64,000 bases of DNA from Limnohabitans sp. T6-5 (GCF_003063315.1 NZ_NERV01000006.1:34707-98706); one strand, 5' to 3'. Counted from the first letter of the stretch, positions 39,127-49,540 are shown. Made by a program: numbers and translations. Notes: generated by a model from the letters alone, not told the origin.

Positions 39127-40359
39127 ATGGAGACGACCTTGAACACCACCACCCGGACCACTCCGATCGTGCCTGCCCGCTTGCCTGCGGCGGCACGGCG
39201 GGTGATCGGTCTGCTGGCGCGGCTGAAAGTGGGCACGCTCACTTTGCAGGGGCCCGATGGTGGCCAGCAAATTTTCGGCACGCACCAAGCGCCCTTTGCC
39301 ACCCTGAACATTCAAAGCTGGGACGTGTGTGCAGCCGTCCTCAAATCGGGTGACATCGGGTTTGCCGAGGCCTACATGGCCGGTGACTGGACCACGCCCT
39401 CGCTGGCTGATTTGCTGCGCCTGTTCATCGCCAATCGGCAAGAGATGGAAGGCGCCATCTACGGCCATTGGCTGGGCCGTTTGGCTTACCGCGTCAAGCA
39501 CTGGCTCAACCGCAACAACCGCACCAACAGCCGCAAGAACATCCATGCGCACTACGACCTGGGCAATGCGTTCTACGAGATCTGGCTCGACAGCACGATG
39601 AACTACTCCTCGGCCTGGTTTGATGGCGACACCACCCAGCCCATGGCCGATGCCCAAAAAGCCAAAGTTCGCCGCGCCTTGCGCATGGTCAATGCCCAGC
39701 CCGGCGACCGGATTTTGGAGATCGGCTGCGGCTGGGGGGCGCTGGCCGAATCGGCCACCACCGAGTTTGGTGCGCACCTCACAGGTGTCACGCTGTCAAC
39801 CGAGCAACTGGCTTTTGCCCAAGCGCGGATGAACTGGCACGGCGTGCAAGAGCGTGCGGACCTGCGCTTGCAGGACTACCGCGACATCCAGGATGCGCCC
39901 TTTGACGCCATCTGCTCCATCGAGATGGTCGAAGCCGTTGGCCAGGCCTATTGGCCGACCTATTTTCAGACCGTGAGCCGACTGCTCAAGCCCGGTGGCC
40001 GGGCGTGCATCCAGAGCATCACCATCGACGACAGTTTGTTTGACCGCTACGTGCATTCGACCGATTTCATCCAGCAGTACATCTTTCCGGGCGGTTGCCT
40101 GCCCAGCCCCAGTGAGTTCCGCAAACAGGCACAGGCTGCAGGCCTGCAGGTGGTCGATGAGCTGAAGTTTGGCCCCGACTACGCCGAGACCTTGCGCCGC
40201 TGGCGCGACAGCTTCATGAGCAACCTCCAAGACGTGCATCTGCTGTCCTTCGATGACCGCTTTGTGCGCTTGTGGGAGTTTTACCTGGCGTACTGCGAGG
40301 CCGCGTTTGACGAGGCCAACATCGACGTCATCCAGTTCACCCTGCTCAAGCCGAGCTGA
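39127..40359 (+). CDS. Cyclopropane-fatty-acyl-phospholipid synthase-like methyltransferase
   Basis: The protein has 410 residues. Cfa-type motifs are present: HAHYDLGNAFYEIWLD, MNYSSAWF, EIGCGWGALAE (SAM site), CSIEMVEAVG and FIQQYIFPGGCLPS. Cfa enzymes transfer a methylene or methyl group from SAM to double bonds of membrane phospholipid acyl chains. Next to COG2907 and DUF1365 it may make methylated, cyclopropane or furan-type fatty acids. GGAG precedes the start. Confidence 0.9.
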   Translation: METTLNTTTRTTPIVPARLPAAARRVIGLLARLKVGTLTLQGPDGGQQIFGTHQAPFATLNIQSWDVCAAVLKSGDIGFAEAYMAGDWTTPSLADLLRLFIANRQEMEGAIYGHWLGRLAYRVKHWLNRNNRTNSRKNIHAHYDLGNAFYEIWLDSTMNYSSAWFDGDTTQPMADAQKAKVRRALRMVNAQPGDRILEIGCGWGALAESATTEFGAHLTGVTLSTEQLAFAQARMNWHGVQERADLRLQDYRDIQDAPFDAICSIEMVEAVGQAYWPTYFQTVSRLLKPGGRACIQSITIDDSLFDRYVHSTDFIQQYIFPGGCLPSPSEFRKQAQAAGLQVVDELKFGPDYAETLRRWRDSFMSNLQDVHLLSFDDRFVRLWEFYLAYCEAAFDEANIDVIQFTLLKPS

Positions 40360-40376
40360 AAACGGTCAAGCTCATC

Positions 40377-41024
40377 ATGCGCACGCCGCTTCAAACCGTG
40401 TTGACTCAGTGGCATGCCTGGCGTGGCGCTTGCACAGCGCAGCGTGCCGTGCAGCCACAGCGCATATGGCGCACAGGGGTGGGTTGCGCTGCGCTGTGGG
40501 GTGTAGTGTCCTGTGCGGGTTGGGTGCAGGCGCAAAACACGGCGCCTGAGTTCAGTCGGCCCGAAGTGGCTGCCATCCGGGGCGCCATGCCCACGGCGCC
40601 AGTGCGTTTGCAGGTCTGGGGTTTTGAGGTCTACGACGCCCGCTTGTGGACCACCTCGGGCTTTCGGTATAGCCAATATGCGCAGCACCCCTTTGCACTG
40701 GAGCTGCAATACCTGCGGCGCCTGGATGGGACTGCGATTGCCAGCCGTTCCATTGACGAGATGCGCCGTGTCGGCACCTTCACCGACGCACAGGCGCAAG
40801 GATGGCTGGCGGACTTGCGTGCGATTTTCCCCAACGTGGGGCCGAATGACCGCATCACCGGGGTCAATCAGCCCGGGCAGGGCGCTGAGTTCTGGGTCAA
40901 CGGCCAGCGTGTGGGCGTGGTGAAAGACGCCGTCTTTGCGCGTTTGTTTTTTGGCATCTGGCTGGACGAGCGCACTTCCGAGCCGAAGATGCGTGCGCAG
41001 TTGCTGCAAGGCCTCTTGCCATGA
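40377..41024 (+). CDS. Chalcone-isomerase-like exported protein
   Basis: The protein has 215 residues. An N-terminal export signal with a long basic start ends near GWVQAQN (about residue 53). The rest matches the bacterial chalcone-isomerase-like family: LQVWGFEVYDARLW, FALELQYLRRLDG, IASRSIDEMRRVG and FFGIWLDERTSEPKMRAQLL. Eukaryotic relatives bind fatty acids, which fits a lipid-handling operon. It overlaps the MFS gene by 4 bases. Confidence 0.82.
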   Translation: MRTPLQTVLTQWHAWRGACTAQRAVQPQRIWRTGVGCAALWGVVSCAGWVQAQNTAPEFSRPEVAAIRGAMPTAPVRLQVWGFEVYDARLWTTSGFRYSQYAQHPFALELQYLRRLDGTAIASRSIDEMRRVGTFTDAQAQGWLADLRAIFPNVGPNDRITGVNQPGQGAEFWVNGQRVGVVKDAVFARLFFGIWLDERTSEPKMRAQLLQGLLP

Positions 41025-42364
41025 CCGCGTCACAGGCGGTGATTCCCGACGCAGGCCATCGCATGGCACCGGCCGCCTATGGCTTGCTGGGCTTGCCGCT
41101 GGCCTTTGTGGCTTTGCCGGTGTATGTGCATGTGCCCAATGTGTACGCCCAGCAATACGGCGTGCCCCTGGCCGCTTTGGGCGCAGTATTGCTGCTTAGC
41201 CGCAGCCTGGATGCCGTGGTCGATCCCTGGCTGGGGCGTTGGGGCGATCGCTTGTACCGACACGCCTGGTCAGCAGTCTGGCTGGCTGCGCTGGGCTTGG
41301 CCTTGGCGGTGGCTTTGGGCTTTGTGGCCTTGTTTTTTCCACCGGCGGCAGTTTTGTCTGCACCGCTGTTGCTGGTTTGGGTGGGTTGTGCGCTCACGCT
41401 CAGCCACCTGGCCTACAGCGGTCTGGGCATCTTGCACCAGACTTGGGCCGCACGCCAGGGTGGGGGTGCGAGGGCACAAAGCCGCTGGGTGGCCTGGCGC
41501 GAAGGCTTTGCCTTGGTGGGAGTGCTCTTGGCCTCGGCTTTGCCCGCCTTGTGGGGCTGGGGGCTGACAGCCGCTTTGCTGGTGCTCATGCTGGCGCTGG
41601 GCTTGATGAGTTGGCGGCGCACTGCGCTGCAAGCCTCGGCTGCGGCTGTTCAGGCCCTCCCGGTGCTGCCGTCTGAACACGCCGCCGTGAGCCTGTGGCA
41701 TCCCTGGAAGTATTCAGGGTTTCGCCGTTTGCTCGCAGTGTTCATGCTCAATGGTTTGGCCAGTGCCGTGCCCGCAACCTTGGTGCTGTTTTTTGTGCAA
41801 GACCGCTTGCAGGCCCCCAAAGCTTTGGAGCCGCTGTTTCTGGGCGCTTACTTTGCCGCCGGGGCTTTGTCGTTTCCGCTGTGGCTGAAGGTGATCGACC
41901 GCCTGGGTTTGCTCAAGACCTGGGCGCTGGGCATGGCTTTGTCGGTGCTGGCCTTTGTCAGCGTGGTCGGGCTGGGTGCGGGCGACACCACAGGTTTTGG
42001 GGTGGTGTGCGTGTTCTCGGGCATGGCCCTGGGGGCCGATTTGACCGTACCCGGTGCGCTGCTCAACCAGCTGATTGAGCGCTGCGGTGAGCGTGGCCGC
42101 ACCGACGGGGCGTTCATGGGCTGGTGGAATCTGGCCACCAAACTGAATTTGGCCTTGGCCGCTGGCTTGTCGCTGCCCCTGCTCGGCTGGTGGGGCTATG
42201 CCCCGGGGCAACAAGACGCCGCTGCCGTGCTGGCGCTGGGCCTGGCGTATGGCTTGTTGCCCTGCGTGCTCAAACTGCTGGCTGCGTTGGCTTTGTATCT
42301 GGGGCTGATGCGCGCACCCGAGCTGTGCACGGCGCCTGTGCCGCATGCCCAAGACTCGGCATGA
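41021..42364 (+). CDS. MFS transporter, GPH (melibiose carrier) type
   Basis: The protein has 447 residues with about 12 membrane helices. SLDAVVDPWLGRWGDR is the GPH/MFS_2 loop motif, and MALGADLTVPGALLNQLIERC and GAFMGWWNLATKLNLALA are seen in the second half. In related lipid-stress operons this gene occurs beside DUF3833 and chalcone-isomerase-like genes, so it may move a lipid-linked substrate instead of a sugar. ATGA overlap with the gene before. Confidence 0.85.
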   Translation: MTASQAVIPDAGHRMAPAAYGLLGLPLAFVALPVYVHVPNVYAQQYGVPLAALGAVLLLSRSLDAVVDPWLGRWGDRLYRHAWSAVWLAALGLALAVALGFVALFFPPAAVLSAPLLLVWVGCALTLSHLAYSGLGILHQTWAARQGGGARAQSRWVAWREGFALVGVLLASALPALWGWGLTAALLVLMLALGLMSWRRTALQASAAAVQALPVLPSEHAAVSLWHPWKYSGFRRLLAVFMLNGLASAVPATLVLFFVQDRLQAPKALEPLFLGAYFAAGALSFPLWLKVIDRLGLLKTWALGMALSVLAFVSVVGLGAGDTTGFGVVCVFSGMALGADLTVPGALLNQLIERCGERGRTDGAFMGWWNLATKLNLALAAGLSLPLLGWWGYAPGQQDAAAVLALGLAYGLLPCVLKLLAALALYLGLMRAPELCTAPVPHAQDSA

Positions 42365-42399
42365 CATCGATTTGCAATTTCAACCAAGAGAGTGACCGC

Positions 42400-42993
42400 A
42401 TGCACACCACCATCGATCGCCGTACCGCCCTGGCCCGTCTGGGCGCACTGCCTGCTGTGGCGGCAACGCCTTTTTTGGCCAGCTGTGCCGGGCCGCAGGT
42501 GCAAGGTTATGCACAAGAAAAACCCTTGCTCGATTTGCGCACCTACTTCAACGGGCCGGTCGACGCCTGGGGCGTTTTCACCGACCGCAGTGGTCAGGTG
42601 GTCAAGCGTTTCACGGTGCGCATGGACTGCAGCTGGCAAGGCGATGAAGGCGTGCTGGATGAAGCCTTTGTATATTCCGATGGCACGCAGCAACGCCGCA
42701 TCTGGCGGCTTCAGGCCGGACCAAACGGCACCTACACCGGCCGCGCTGACGATGTGGTGGGCCAGGCCACTGGACAGGTCAGCGGCAACGCCTTTCGCTG
42801 GGGCTACACCCTGGCGCTGCCGGTGGATGGCCGGGTCTGGCATGTCGACTTTGACGACTGGATGTACCTGATGGATGCGCGCGTGATGCTCAACAAAGCC
42901 ACCATGAGCAAATGGGGCGTCAAGCTCGGTGAGGTGACGCTGTCCTTCACCCGCCGCAGTCCTTTGCCGGATGCGACAGGCAAAACCCCATGA
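42400..42993 (+). CDS. DUF3833 family lipoprotein
   Basis: The protein has 197 residues. A lipobox (FLASC, Cys28) after a signal region beginning MHTTIDRRTALARLG predicts an outer-membrane or periplasmic lipoprotein. The body matches DUF3833: LDLRTYFNGPVDAWGVFTDR, KRFTVRMDCSW, EAFVYSDGTQQRRIWRL and DFDDWMYLMD. An ATG at 42361 overlapping the MFS stop would add 13 residues; 42400 starts directly at the export signal and is preferred. Function unknown, possibly lipocalin-like. Confidence 0.85.
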   Translation: MHTTIDRRTALARLGALPAVAATPFLASCAGPQVQGYAQEKPLLDLRTYFNGPVDAWGVFTDRSGQVVKRFTVRMDCSWQGDEGVLDEAFVYSDGTQQRRIWRLQAGPNGTYTGRADDVVGQATGQVSGNAFRWGYTLALPVDGRVWHVDFDDWMYLMDARVMLNKATMSKWGVKLGEVTLSFTRRSPLPDATGKTP

Positions 42994-43850
42994 CCGCCAC
43001 TTCACAAGTCGCTGCAGTCTTGACCCTCAAGGCGCCTTCACGCTCGGGCGCTGTCTCGGCGCCCGCACAGCGCCGCTGGTCGCAGCTCAATGTGCCGCTG
43101 ACAAACTGGACCGGGCGTCGGGTCTGGCTGGTGGGCGCGTCTTCGGGCATCGGTTTGGCCTGCGCTCAGGCGCTGCGCGCAGCGGGGGCGGTGGTGATGA
43201 TTTCAGCACGCCAGCCCCAAGGTGTGATCGACTGGGCCGCGCAAGACTCGGGCGTGCAATGGCACCCGCTGGATGTCACGGTGCCCGCCGATGTGCAGGC
43301 CACGGCAGGGCGCATTCTGGCCGACGGGCCGATTGACCTGCTGGTTTACGCCGCAGGTTATTACCGCGCACAACGTGCCACAGCGCTGGATGTGCAGGAT
43401 TTGCTGCAACATGACCGCGTCAATTACCAAGGTGCCTTGCATGTGCTGGATGCTGTGCTGCCCGACATGCTGGCACGGCAAAGCGGACACATCAGCCTGC
43501 TCAGCAGCGTGGCGGCCTGGCGCGGCTTGCCCAATGGCCTGGCCTATGGCCCGACCAAAGCCGCGTTGACCCACCTGGCCGAAACCTTGTACATGGATTT
43601 GCAAGACCAGAACATTGGCGTGAGCGTGATCAGCCCGGGCTTTGTGGCCACCCCGCTGACGGCACAAAACCAGTTCGCCATGCCCGCCTTGCTCAGCCCC
43701 GAACAGGCCGCTGCTGAAATGCTCAAGGGCTGGGCCAGCGGACAATTCGACATCCACTTTCCCAAACGCTTCACTTGGTGGCTCAAGTGCTTGCGCCTGC
43801 TGCCTTATCGCCTGTACTTTCCCCTGGTGCGCAAGTTCACAGGGTTGTGA
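42990..43850 (+). CDS. Short-chain dehydrogenase/reductase
   Basis: The protein has 286 residues. The cofactor motif VGASSGIG, the catalytic Ser in SLLSSVAAW and YGPTK (Tyr-x3-Lys) are all present, so it should be an active NAD(P)-dependent reductase. About 45 extra residues precede the Rossmann fold. The start overlaps the DUF3833 stop (ATGA). The last closely coupled gene before a REP pair. Substrate unknown, probably lipid-derived. Confidence 0.88.
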   Translation: MTATSQVAAVLTLKAPSRSGAVSAPAQRRWSQLNVPLTNWTGRRVWLVGASSGIGLACAQALRAAGAVVMISARQPQGVIDWAAQDSGVQWHPLDVTVPADVQATAGRILADGPIDLLVYAAGYYRAQRATALDVQDLLQHDRVNYQGALHVLDAVLPDMLARQSGHISLLSSVAAWRGLPNGLAYGPTKAALTHLAETLYMDLQDQNIGVSVISPGFVATPLTAQNQFAMPALLSPEQAAAEMLKGWASGQFDIHFPKRFTWWLKCLRLLPYRLYFPLVRKFTGL

Positions 43851-43876
43851 TGCACCGGCCCCAACGTGCGCACACC

Positions 43877-43953
43877 CCCATGTCGAGGTCTTCGACCACC
43901 GACCTGCAAAATGGCCGCAGCCTTGTAGGTCGGCACTCGCAGAGTCCGACATG
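43877..43953. repeat. REP pair (locus 8)
   Basis: An inverted GGTC/GACC-type hairpin (near 43879-43907) and a GTAG-headed ACTC/GAGT-type hairpin (43925-43951) face each other with only about 17 bases between. Located between the SDR gene and the NTF2-like gene. Confidence 0.8.
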
Positions 43954-44000
43954 ATGGATGCTCAAGCCCGTGCAGTCTTTCCTCTCTTTGATGGACCACC

Positions 44001-44435
44001 ATGAACACACGACAAGCCACTCAGAACCTGGCCACTTATTTTGAAACGCTGTCACCCGACAGCGTGGCGCAGCTGCACACGTTCTACGATGCGCAGGCCC
44101 GCTTCAAAGACCCCTTCAATGAGGTGCAAGGGTTGGCCGAGATAGAGCGGATTTTTCGCCACATGTATGCAGCGCTGGAGCAACCGCATTTCGTCATCAC
44201 CGGGCAGTTGGTGGATGGAGAACAGGCATTTCTGACGTGGGAATTTCGCTTCCGGTTCAAGCGCTTTGACTCCACCACGCTGCAAGCCGTACGTGGCGGC
44301 AGCCATCTGGTGTTCAATGCGCAAGGCCTTGTCACGCTGCACCGCGATTACTGGGATGCAGCTGAGGAGCTCTATGAAAAACTTCCGGTTGTGGGCGCTT
44401 TGATGCGTTGGCTCAAGAAGCGGGCCAACACTTGA
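44001..44435 (+). CDS. NTF2/SnoaL-like protein
   Basis: The protein has 144 residues. It has the alpha+beta cone pattern of the NTF2-like superfamily: FYDAQARFKDPFNEVQGLAE, FLTWEFRFRFKRFD and GSHLVFNAQGLVTLHRDYWD. Relatives accompany the COG2907/DUF1365/Cfa operon in other proteobacteria, so it probably belongs functionally to the upstream operon despite the 150-base gap. It has no signal peptide. Ligand or reaction unknown. Confidence 0.82.
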   Translation: MNTRQATQNLATYFETLSPDSVAQLHTFYDAQARFKDPFNEVQGLAEIERIFRHMYAALEQPHFVITGQLVDGEQAFLTWEFRFRFKRFDSTTLQAVRGGSHLVFNAQGLVTLHRDYWDAAEELYEKLPVVGALMRWLKKRANT

Positions 44436-44536
44436 TCGGGCGGACTGCGCCTGCGCAAGCGCCGACGGCCATCATGCAGTCATGCATGTCAGACATGCGC
44501 AAAGCGTGAAACGGTTGACGCTGCCTCTTGGCCGAG

Positions 44537-45151
44537 TTAAGCGGGCAGGGTGTCGATGAAGCTTTGGCGTTGCGACAGCTTGTCGTGCAGCTTGTGCAAA
44601 TTGGGGTGGTCGCCGCGCCAGTCGATCTGCGCAAAACGCAAATCCAGATAACCCAAGGCGCAACCGACGGCGATGTCGGACAAACTCAGGTGGATACCCG
44701 AGCAAAAGGCTTTGTCGCCCAGGCCGTGGCTCATGGCACGCAAAGCGTGATGGATCTTGTTGAGCTGGCGCTCAATCCAGGCCTGGCTGCGTTCACTGTC
44801 CTGGCGGCCTGCCCAGGCTTGCTCCATGCGGGCCAGGTAGGCCGCATCGGTCACCCCATCGGCCAGGGCTTCCCAGGTTTTGACTTCGGCGCGCTCGCGA
44901 CCGGCCGCCGGAATGAGCTTGCCCACAGGCGACAGGGTGTCCAGGTATTCCACGATCACACGGGAATCAAACACGGCCTCGTGGCCTTCCATGATCAGGC
45001 AAGGCACCTTGCCCAATGGGTTGGACTCATGGATGGTGGTTTGCTCCGACATCACGTCTTCGAGCACGAATTGATAGTCCAGCTTTTTCTCGGCCATGAC
45101 GATGCGCACTTTGCGCACATAGGGACTGGTGACGGAGCCGATGAGTTTCAT
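44537..45151 (-). CDS. Glutathione S-transferase family protein
   Basis: The protein has 204 residues. The N-terminal thioredoxin-like domain has MKLIGSVTSPYVRKVRIVM (Ser9/Pro10 at the glutathione site) and NPLGKVPCLIMEGHEAVFDS with the cis-Pro and the Ser of the glutathione gamma-Glu site. The C-terminal helical domain has the N-capping D in SLSDIAVGCALGYLDLR. It resembles YibF-like GSTs. It is divergent from purB. Confidence 0.9.
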   Translation of the reverse strand: MKLIGSVTSPYVRKVRIVMAEKKLDYQFVLEDVMSEQTTIHESNPLGKVPCLIMEGHEAVFDSRVIVEYLDTLSPVGKLIPAAGRERAEVKTWEALADGVTDAAYLARMEQAWAGRQDSERSQAWIERQLNKIHHALRAMSHGLGDKAFCSGIHLSLSDIAVGCALGYLDLRFAQIDWRGDHPNLHKLHDKLSQRQSFIDTLPA

Positions 45152-45197
45152 AAGAAGTAAAGACTGGGTTCTGCAAAATGGTACGAACTGATTCTAG

Positions 45198-46682
<1,485 letters not shown>

Positions 46683-46742
46683 TTCGTGCAATCAAGGCGC
46701 CGTCGATCGGGATGCTGTGCATCCTTTGACGGGACCTTGTTT

Positions 46743-46777
46743 TATACATTTTGAAGATCATTTCTTCAAAATGTATA
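46743..46777. promoter_or_regulatory. 15-bp perfect inverted repeat upstream of the AAA_14 ATPase
   Basis: TATACATTTTGAAGA-tcatt-TCTTCAAAATGTATA ends 10 bases before the ATPase ATG. It is AT-rich, has no T-run and includes -10-like TATACA/TATAGA. An operator is more likely than a purB terminator. Confidence 0.6.
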
Positions 46778-46787
46778 GAATCGGTGC

Positions 46788-47954
46788 ATGATCGAACGAC
46801 AACTTGCCCCTACGCTCCAGCGCCTGGCCAAGTCGTTTCCTGTGCTGGCCATTACTGGCCCCAGGCAGTCGGGCAAGACCACGCTGGCGCGGCATTTGTT
46901 TCCTGGCAAGCCCTACATCTCGCTCGAAGACCCTACAGAGCGCGCCTTTGCGGCCGAAGACCCACGCGGGTTCCTGGCGCGGTTTACCCAAGGTGCCATT
47001 TTTGATGAAGCCCAACGCTGGCCCGATCTGTTTTCATACTTGCAGGGGCTGGTGGATGATGACCGGACACCCGGACGATTCATCCTGACGGGATCGCAGC
47101 AATTTGGCTTGATGGCCGGGGTGACGCAGTCCTTGGCCGGGCGTGTGGCCATGAGCCGCTTGCTGCCTTTTTCTGCTGCAGAAATTGCGGGTGTTGGGAA
47201 CGGGCAGATGACACTGGACCAGGCGCTTTGGCGCGGTGGCTACCCAGCTTTGAACACGGGCGCATCCACCGAGCCGGTGGACTGGTTTGCAAGCTACATC
47301 ACCACTTATTTGGAGCGGGACGTTCGGCAAGTGCTGCAGGTGCAGGACTTGGCAACATTCCAGCGGTTTGTGCGACTTTGTGCCGGACGCACAGGCCAAT
47401 TGTTGAACCTGAGCGCATTGGCCAGTGAGGCGGGCATCAGCCACACCACGGCGCGTGCCTGGTTGTCGGTGCTGGAATCGAGCGATGTGCTGTTTTTGTT
47501 GACTCCATACCACCGCAATTTTGGCAAGCGCTTGGTCAAATCACCCAAACTCTATTTTGTGGACACGGGCTTGGCTTGCTGGCTGCTGGGGATTCGCCAG
47601 CCAGAGCAGTTGAGCTTGCATCCTGCGCGTGGGGCCTTGTTTGAAAACTGGGTGGTCAGCGAATTCCTCAAATATCGAAGCAACCAGGGACAACCTTCTG
47701 ACTTGCATTTCTGGCGAGACAACAACGGACTGGAAGCCGATCTGATCTATGAAACGGGCACAGGCCAGTTGCAAACGGTCGAGATCAAATCCGGTCAAAC
47801 ACCCACGGGTGACTACGTACGCGCAGGCCAGCGCTCTGCCAGCATGGCAGCTGCAGAGGCCGGCACTCCTTTACTCATATACGGCGGCGAATTGTCTGCC
47901 CTGCGCAACGGCGTTCAGCTGTTGGCATGGCGGATGCTGGCCCGCAAAGACTAA
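46788..47954 (+). CDS. AAA_14 ATPase with DUF4143 domain
   Basis: The protein has 388 residues. The Walker A motif GPRQSGKTTLAR (residues about 24-35), Walker B AIFDEAQRWPD and sensor ILTGSQQF define the N-terminal AAA_14 domain. The C-terminal DUF4143 region includes LERDVRQVLQVQDLATFQRF, a winged-helix part (SALASEAGISHTTARAWLSV) and a nuclease-like fold end (DLIYETG..VEIKSG, D-ExK type). The family is scattered, often exchanged between genomes; function unknown. Confidence 0.85.
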   Translation: MIERQLAPTLQRLAKSFPVLAITGPRQSGKTTLARHLFPGKPYISLEDPTERAFAAEDPRGFLARFTQGAIFDEAQRWPDLFSYLQGLVDDDRTPGRFILTGSQQFGLMAGVTQSLAGRVAMSRLLPFSAAEIAGVGNGQMTLDQALWRGGYPALNTGASTEPVDWFASYITTYLERDVRQVLQVQDLATFQRFVRLCAGRTGQLLNLSALASEAGISHTTARAWLSVLESSDVLFLLTPYHRNFGKRLVKSPKLYFVDTGLACWLLGIRQPEQLSLHPARGALFENWVVSEFLKYRSNQGQPSDLHFWRDNNGLEADLIYETGTGQLQTVEIKSGQTPTGDYVRAGQRSASMAAAEAGTPLLIYGGELSALRNGVQLLAWRMLARKD

Positions 47955-47959
47955 AAACC

Positions 47960-48520
47960 ATGGCCCTCAAATCCACCATCTACAAAGCCAATCTGTCGAT
48001 CGCTGACATCGATCACAGCTACTACGAAGACCACGCGTTGACGCTGGCTCGTCACCCCAGCGAGACCGACGAGCGCATGATGATCCGCTTGCTGGCGCTG
48101 GCCATCAACGCCTACAAGCTGCAGGCCGTGTGCCATGGCGACGGCAAGTTGGCCTTCGGTGCAGGTCTGTCCGATCCGGACGATCCAGACGTCAGCCTGC
48201 GCGACTTCACCGGGCAAACCCGCCTATGGGTCGAAGTCGGTCAGCCCGAGGACAAACCCATCATGAAGGCTTGCCAAAAGGCCGACGAGGTGCTGTTGTA
48301 TTGCTTCAACCACGCGGCCGAGGTCTGGTGGAAGGGCATTGAGACCAAGCTCACCCGCCTGGACAAATTGCAGGTCTGGCGCGTGCCGACCGAAGGCGCT
48401 CAGGAGCTGGCCAAACTGGCCGAGCGCAGCATGCAACTGCAAGCCACGGTGCAAGAAGGTGCTGTCACCTTCAGCAGTGACAAGGGCAGCATCCACATTG
48501 AGTTGCTTCGCTGGAAATAA
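47960..48520 (+). CDS. yaeQ: YaeQ family protein
   Basis: The protein has 186 residues, normal for YaeQ. Features are MALKSTIYKANLSIADIDHS, YYEDHALTLARHPSETDERMM, LRDFTGQTRLWVEVGQP and KACQKADEVLLYCF. The fold is a variant of the PD-(D/E)XK nuclease core, and its activity is not established. It starts 6 bases after the ATPase stop, so they may be cotranscribed. Confidence 0.9.
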   Translation: MALKSTIYKANLSIADIDHSYYEDHALTLARHPSETDERMMIRLLALAINAYKLQAVCHGDGKLAFGAGLSDPDDPDVSLRDFTGQTRLWVEVGQPEDKPIMKACQKADEVLLYCFNHAAEVWWKGIETKLTRLDKLQVWRVPTEGAQELAKLAERSMQLQATVQEGAVTFSSDKGSIHIELLRWK

Positions 48521-48589
48521 AGCACAGAGACCTGTCAGGCACAGATTTCCCCCTGGCGAGCAAGGACAAAGCCCCATGCGGTTTAATCA

Positions 48590-48722
48590 GCACCTGAAGG
48601 GGAGTAGCTCCCTCATGCTTGGGTGTGCAAAGCACCCGGGTTTTTGGTCAGCCGTCAATACGTAGCGCAAGCTTCCGGTTGTCCAGGTGTCTGCCACGCA
48701 GACGCCGAGCAAGACCTTCGAT
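48590..48722 (+). promoter_or_regulatory. yybP-ykoY family (manganese) riboswitch
   Basis: GAAGGGGAGTAGC at 48596-48608 and GAGCAAGACCTTC at 48707-48719 are the two conserved Mn-site loops and close helix P1 (GAAGG/CCTTC). Internal hairpins lie between them (GGGTG...CACCC; GTCTGC..GCAGAC). The 310-base gap before the TerC gene is almost filled by this element. Family members turn on Mn exporters when Mn rises. A short ORF across it (48623-48808) is rejected. Confidence 0.88.
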
Positions 48723-48831
48723 CCAATGCCTGTGTCAGGCGGTTCGACATCTTGCTGTGTGCAGTTTTGCTGCGCCGTGATGATTCACCTTGCCTGAGAC
48801 TGGTCTAACTTATTGAACCTGGAGTCTTTGC

Positions 48832-49527
48832 ATGGAATTTTTATCTGCCCCTTGGTGGTCTGCTTTGCTGGCCATCGTCCTGATTGACCTCGTGCTGGCG
48901 GGCGACAACGCCATCGTCATCGCCCTGGCGGCCCGCAATTTGCCGGACCACTTGAAAAAGAAAGCCATCATCTGGGGCACCGTGGGGGCCATCGCGGTGC
49001 GCGGTGTGATGACCATCGGGGTGGTCTGGTTGCTGCAAATTCCGGGGCTGATGCTCGCAGGTGGACTGGGTCTGCTGTGGATCGCCTACAAATTGCTGGC
49101 TGATACCGGCGAAGCCGATTCGCATGGCCCTGCAGCCACGACATTCTGGGGTGCCATGAAAACCATTGTGGTGGCCGATGCGCTCATGGGGGTGGACAAC
49201 GTGCTGGGCGTCGCGGGCGCCGCGCATGGCTCATGGGATCTGGTGATTTTGGGCTTGCTCATCAGTGTGCCCATTGTGGTGTTTGGCAGCTCGGTGGTGC
49301 TGAAACTGGTGGATCGCTTTCCCGTCATCATCTGGCTGGGCGCAGCGGTGTTGGCCTTGACCGCCGCCAAAATGGTGGTGGATGAGCCCTTGCTGAACAG
49401 TGTGTTTGACGGCCCTGAGCAAGCCCTGTGGCGCTGGCTTGCCAGCCTGGTGGCGGTTGCTGCGGTGATCGGTGCCGGTTGGGTGAAAACCCGTTGGGGC
49501 GTAAATCCAAGCAACACAGTGTCATAA
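48832..49527 (+). CDS. TerC/YjbE family membrane protein, probable Mn exporter
   Basis: The protein has 231 residues with about seven membrane helices. TerC motifs LIDLVLAGDNAIVIALAARN in helix 1 and VADALMGVDNVLGVAGAAHG in the middle carry the paired Asp/Asn residues thought to bind metal. A yybP-ykoY riboswitch lies directly upstream, which strongly supports Mn efflux as the role. GGAG is 7 bases before the ATG. Confidence 0.92.
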   Translation: MEFLSAPWWSALLAIVLIDLVLAGDNAIVIALAARNLPDHLKKKAIIWGTVGAIAVRGVMTIGVVWLLQIPGLMLAGGLGLLWIAYKLLADTGEADSHGPAATTFWGAMKTIVVADALMGVDNVLGVAGAAHGSWDLVILGLLISVPIVVFGSSVVLKLVDRFPVIIWLGAAVLALTAAKMVVDEPLLNSVFDGPEQALWRWLASLVAVAAVIGAGWVKTRWGVNPSNTVS

Positions 49528-49540
49528 GTCGCGTTGGGCA

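Noticed and set aside
48623..48808. 61-codon ORF upstream of terC
   Set aside because: It lies across the conserved loops of the yybP-ykoY riboswitch and has no ribosome site or coding signal.
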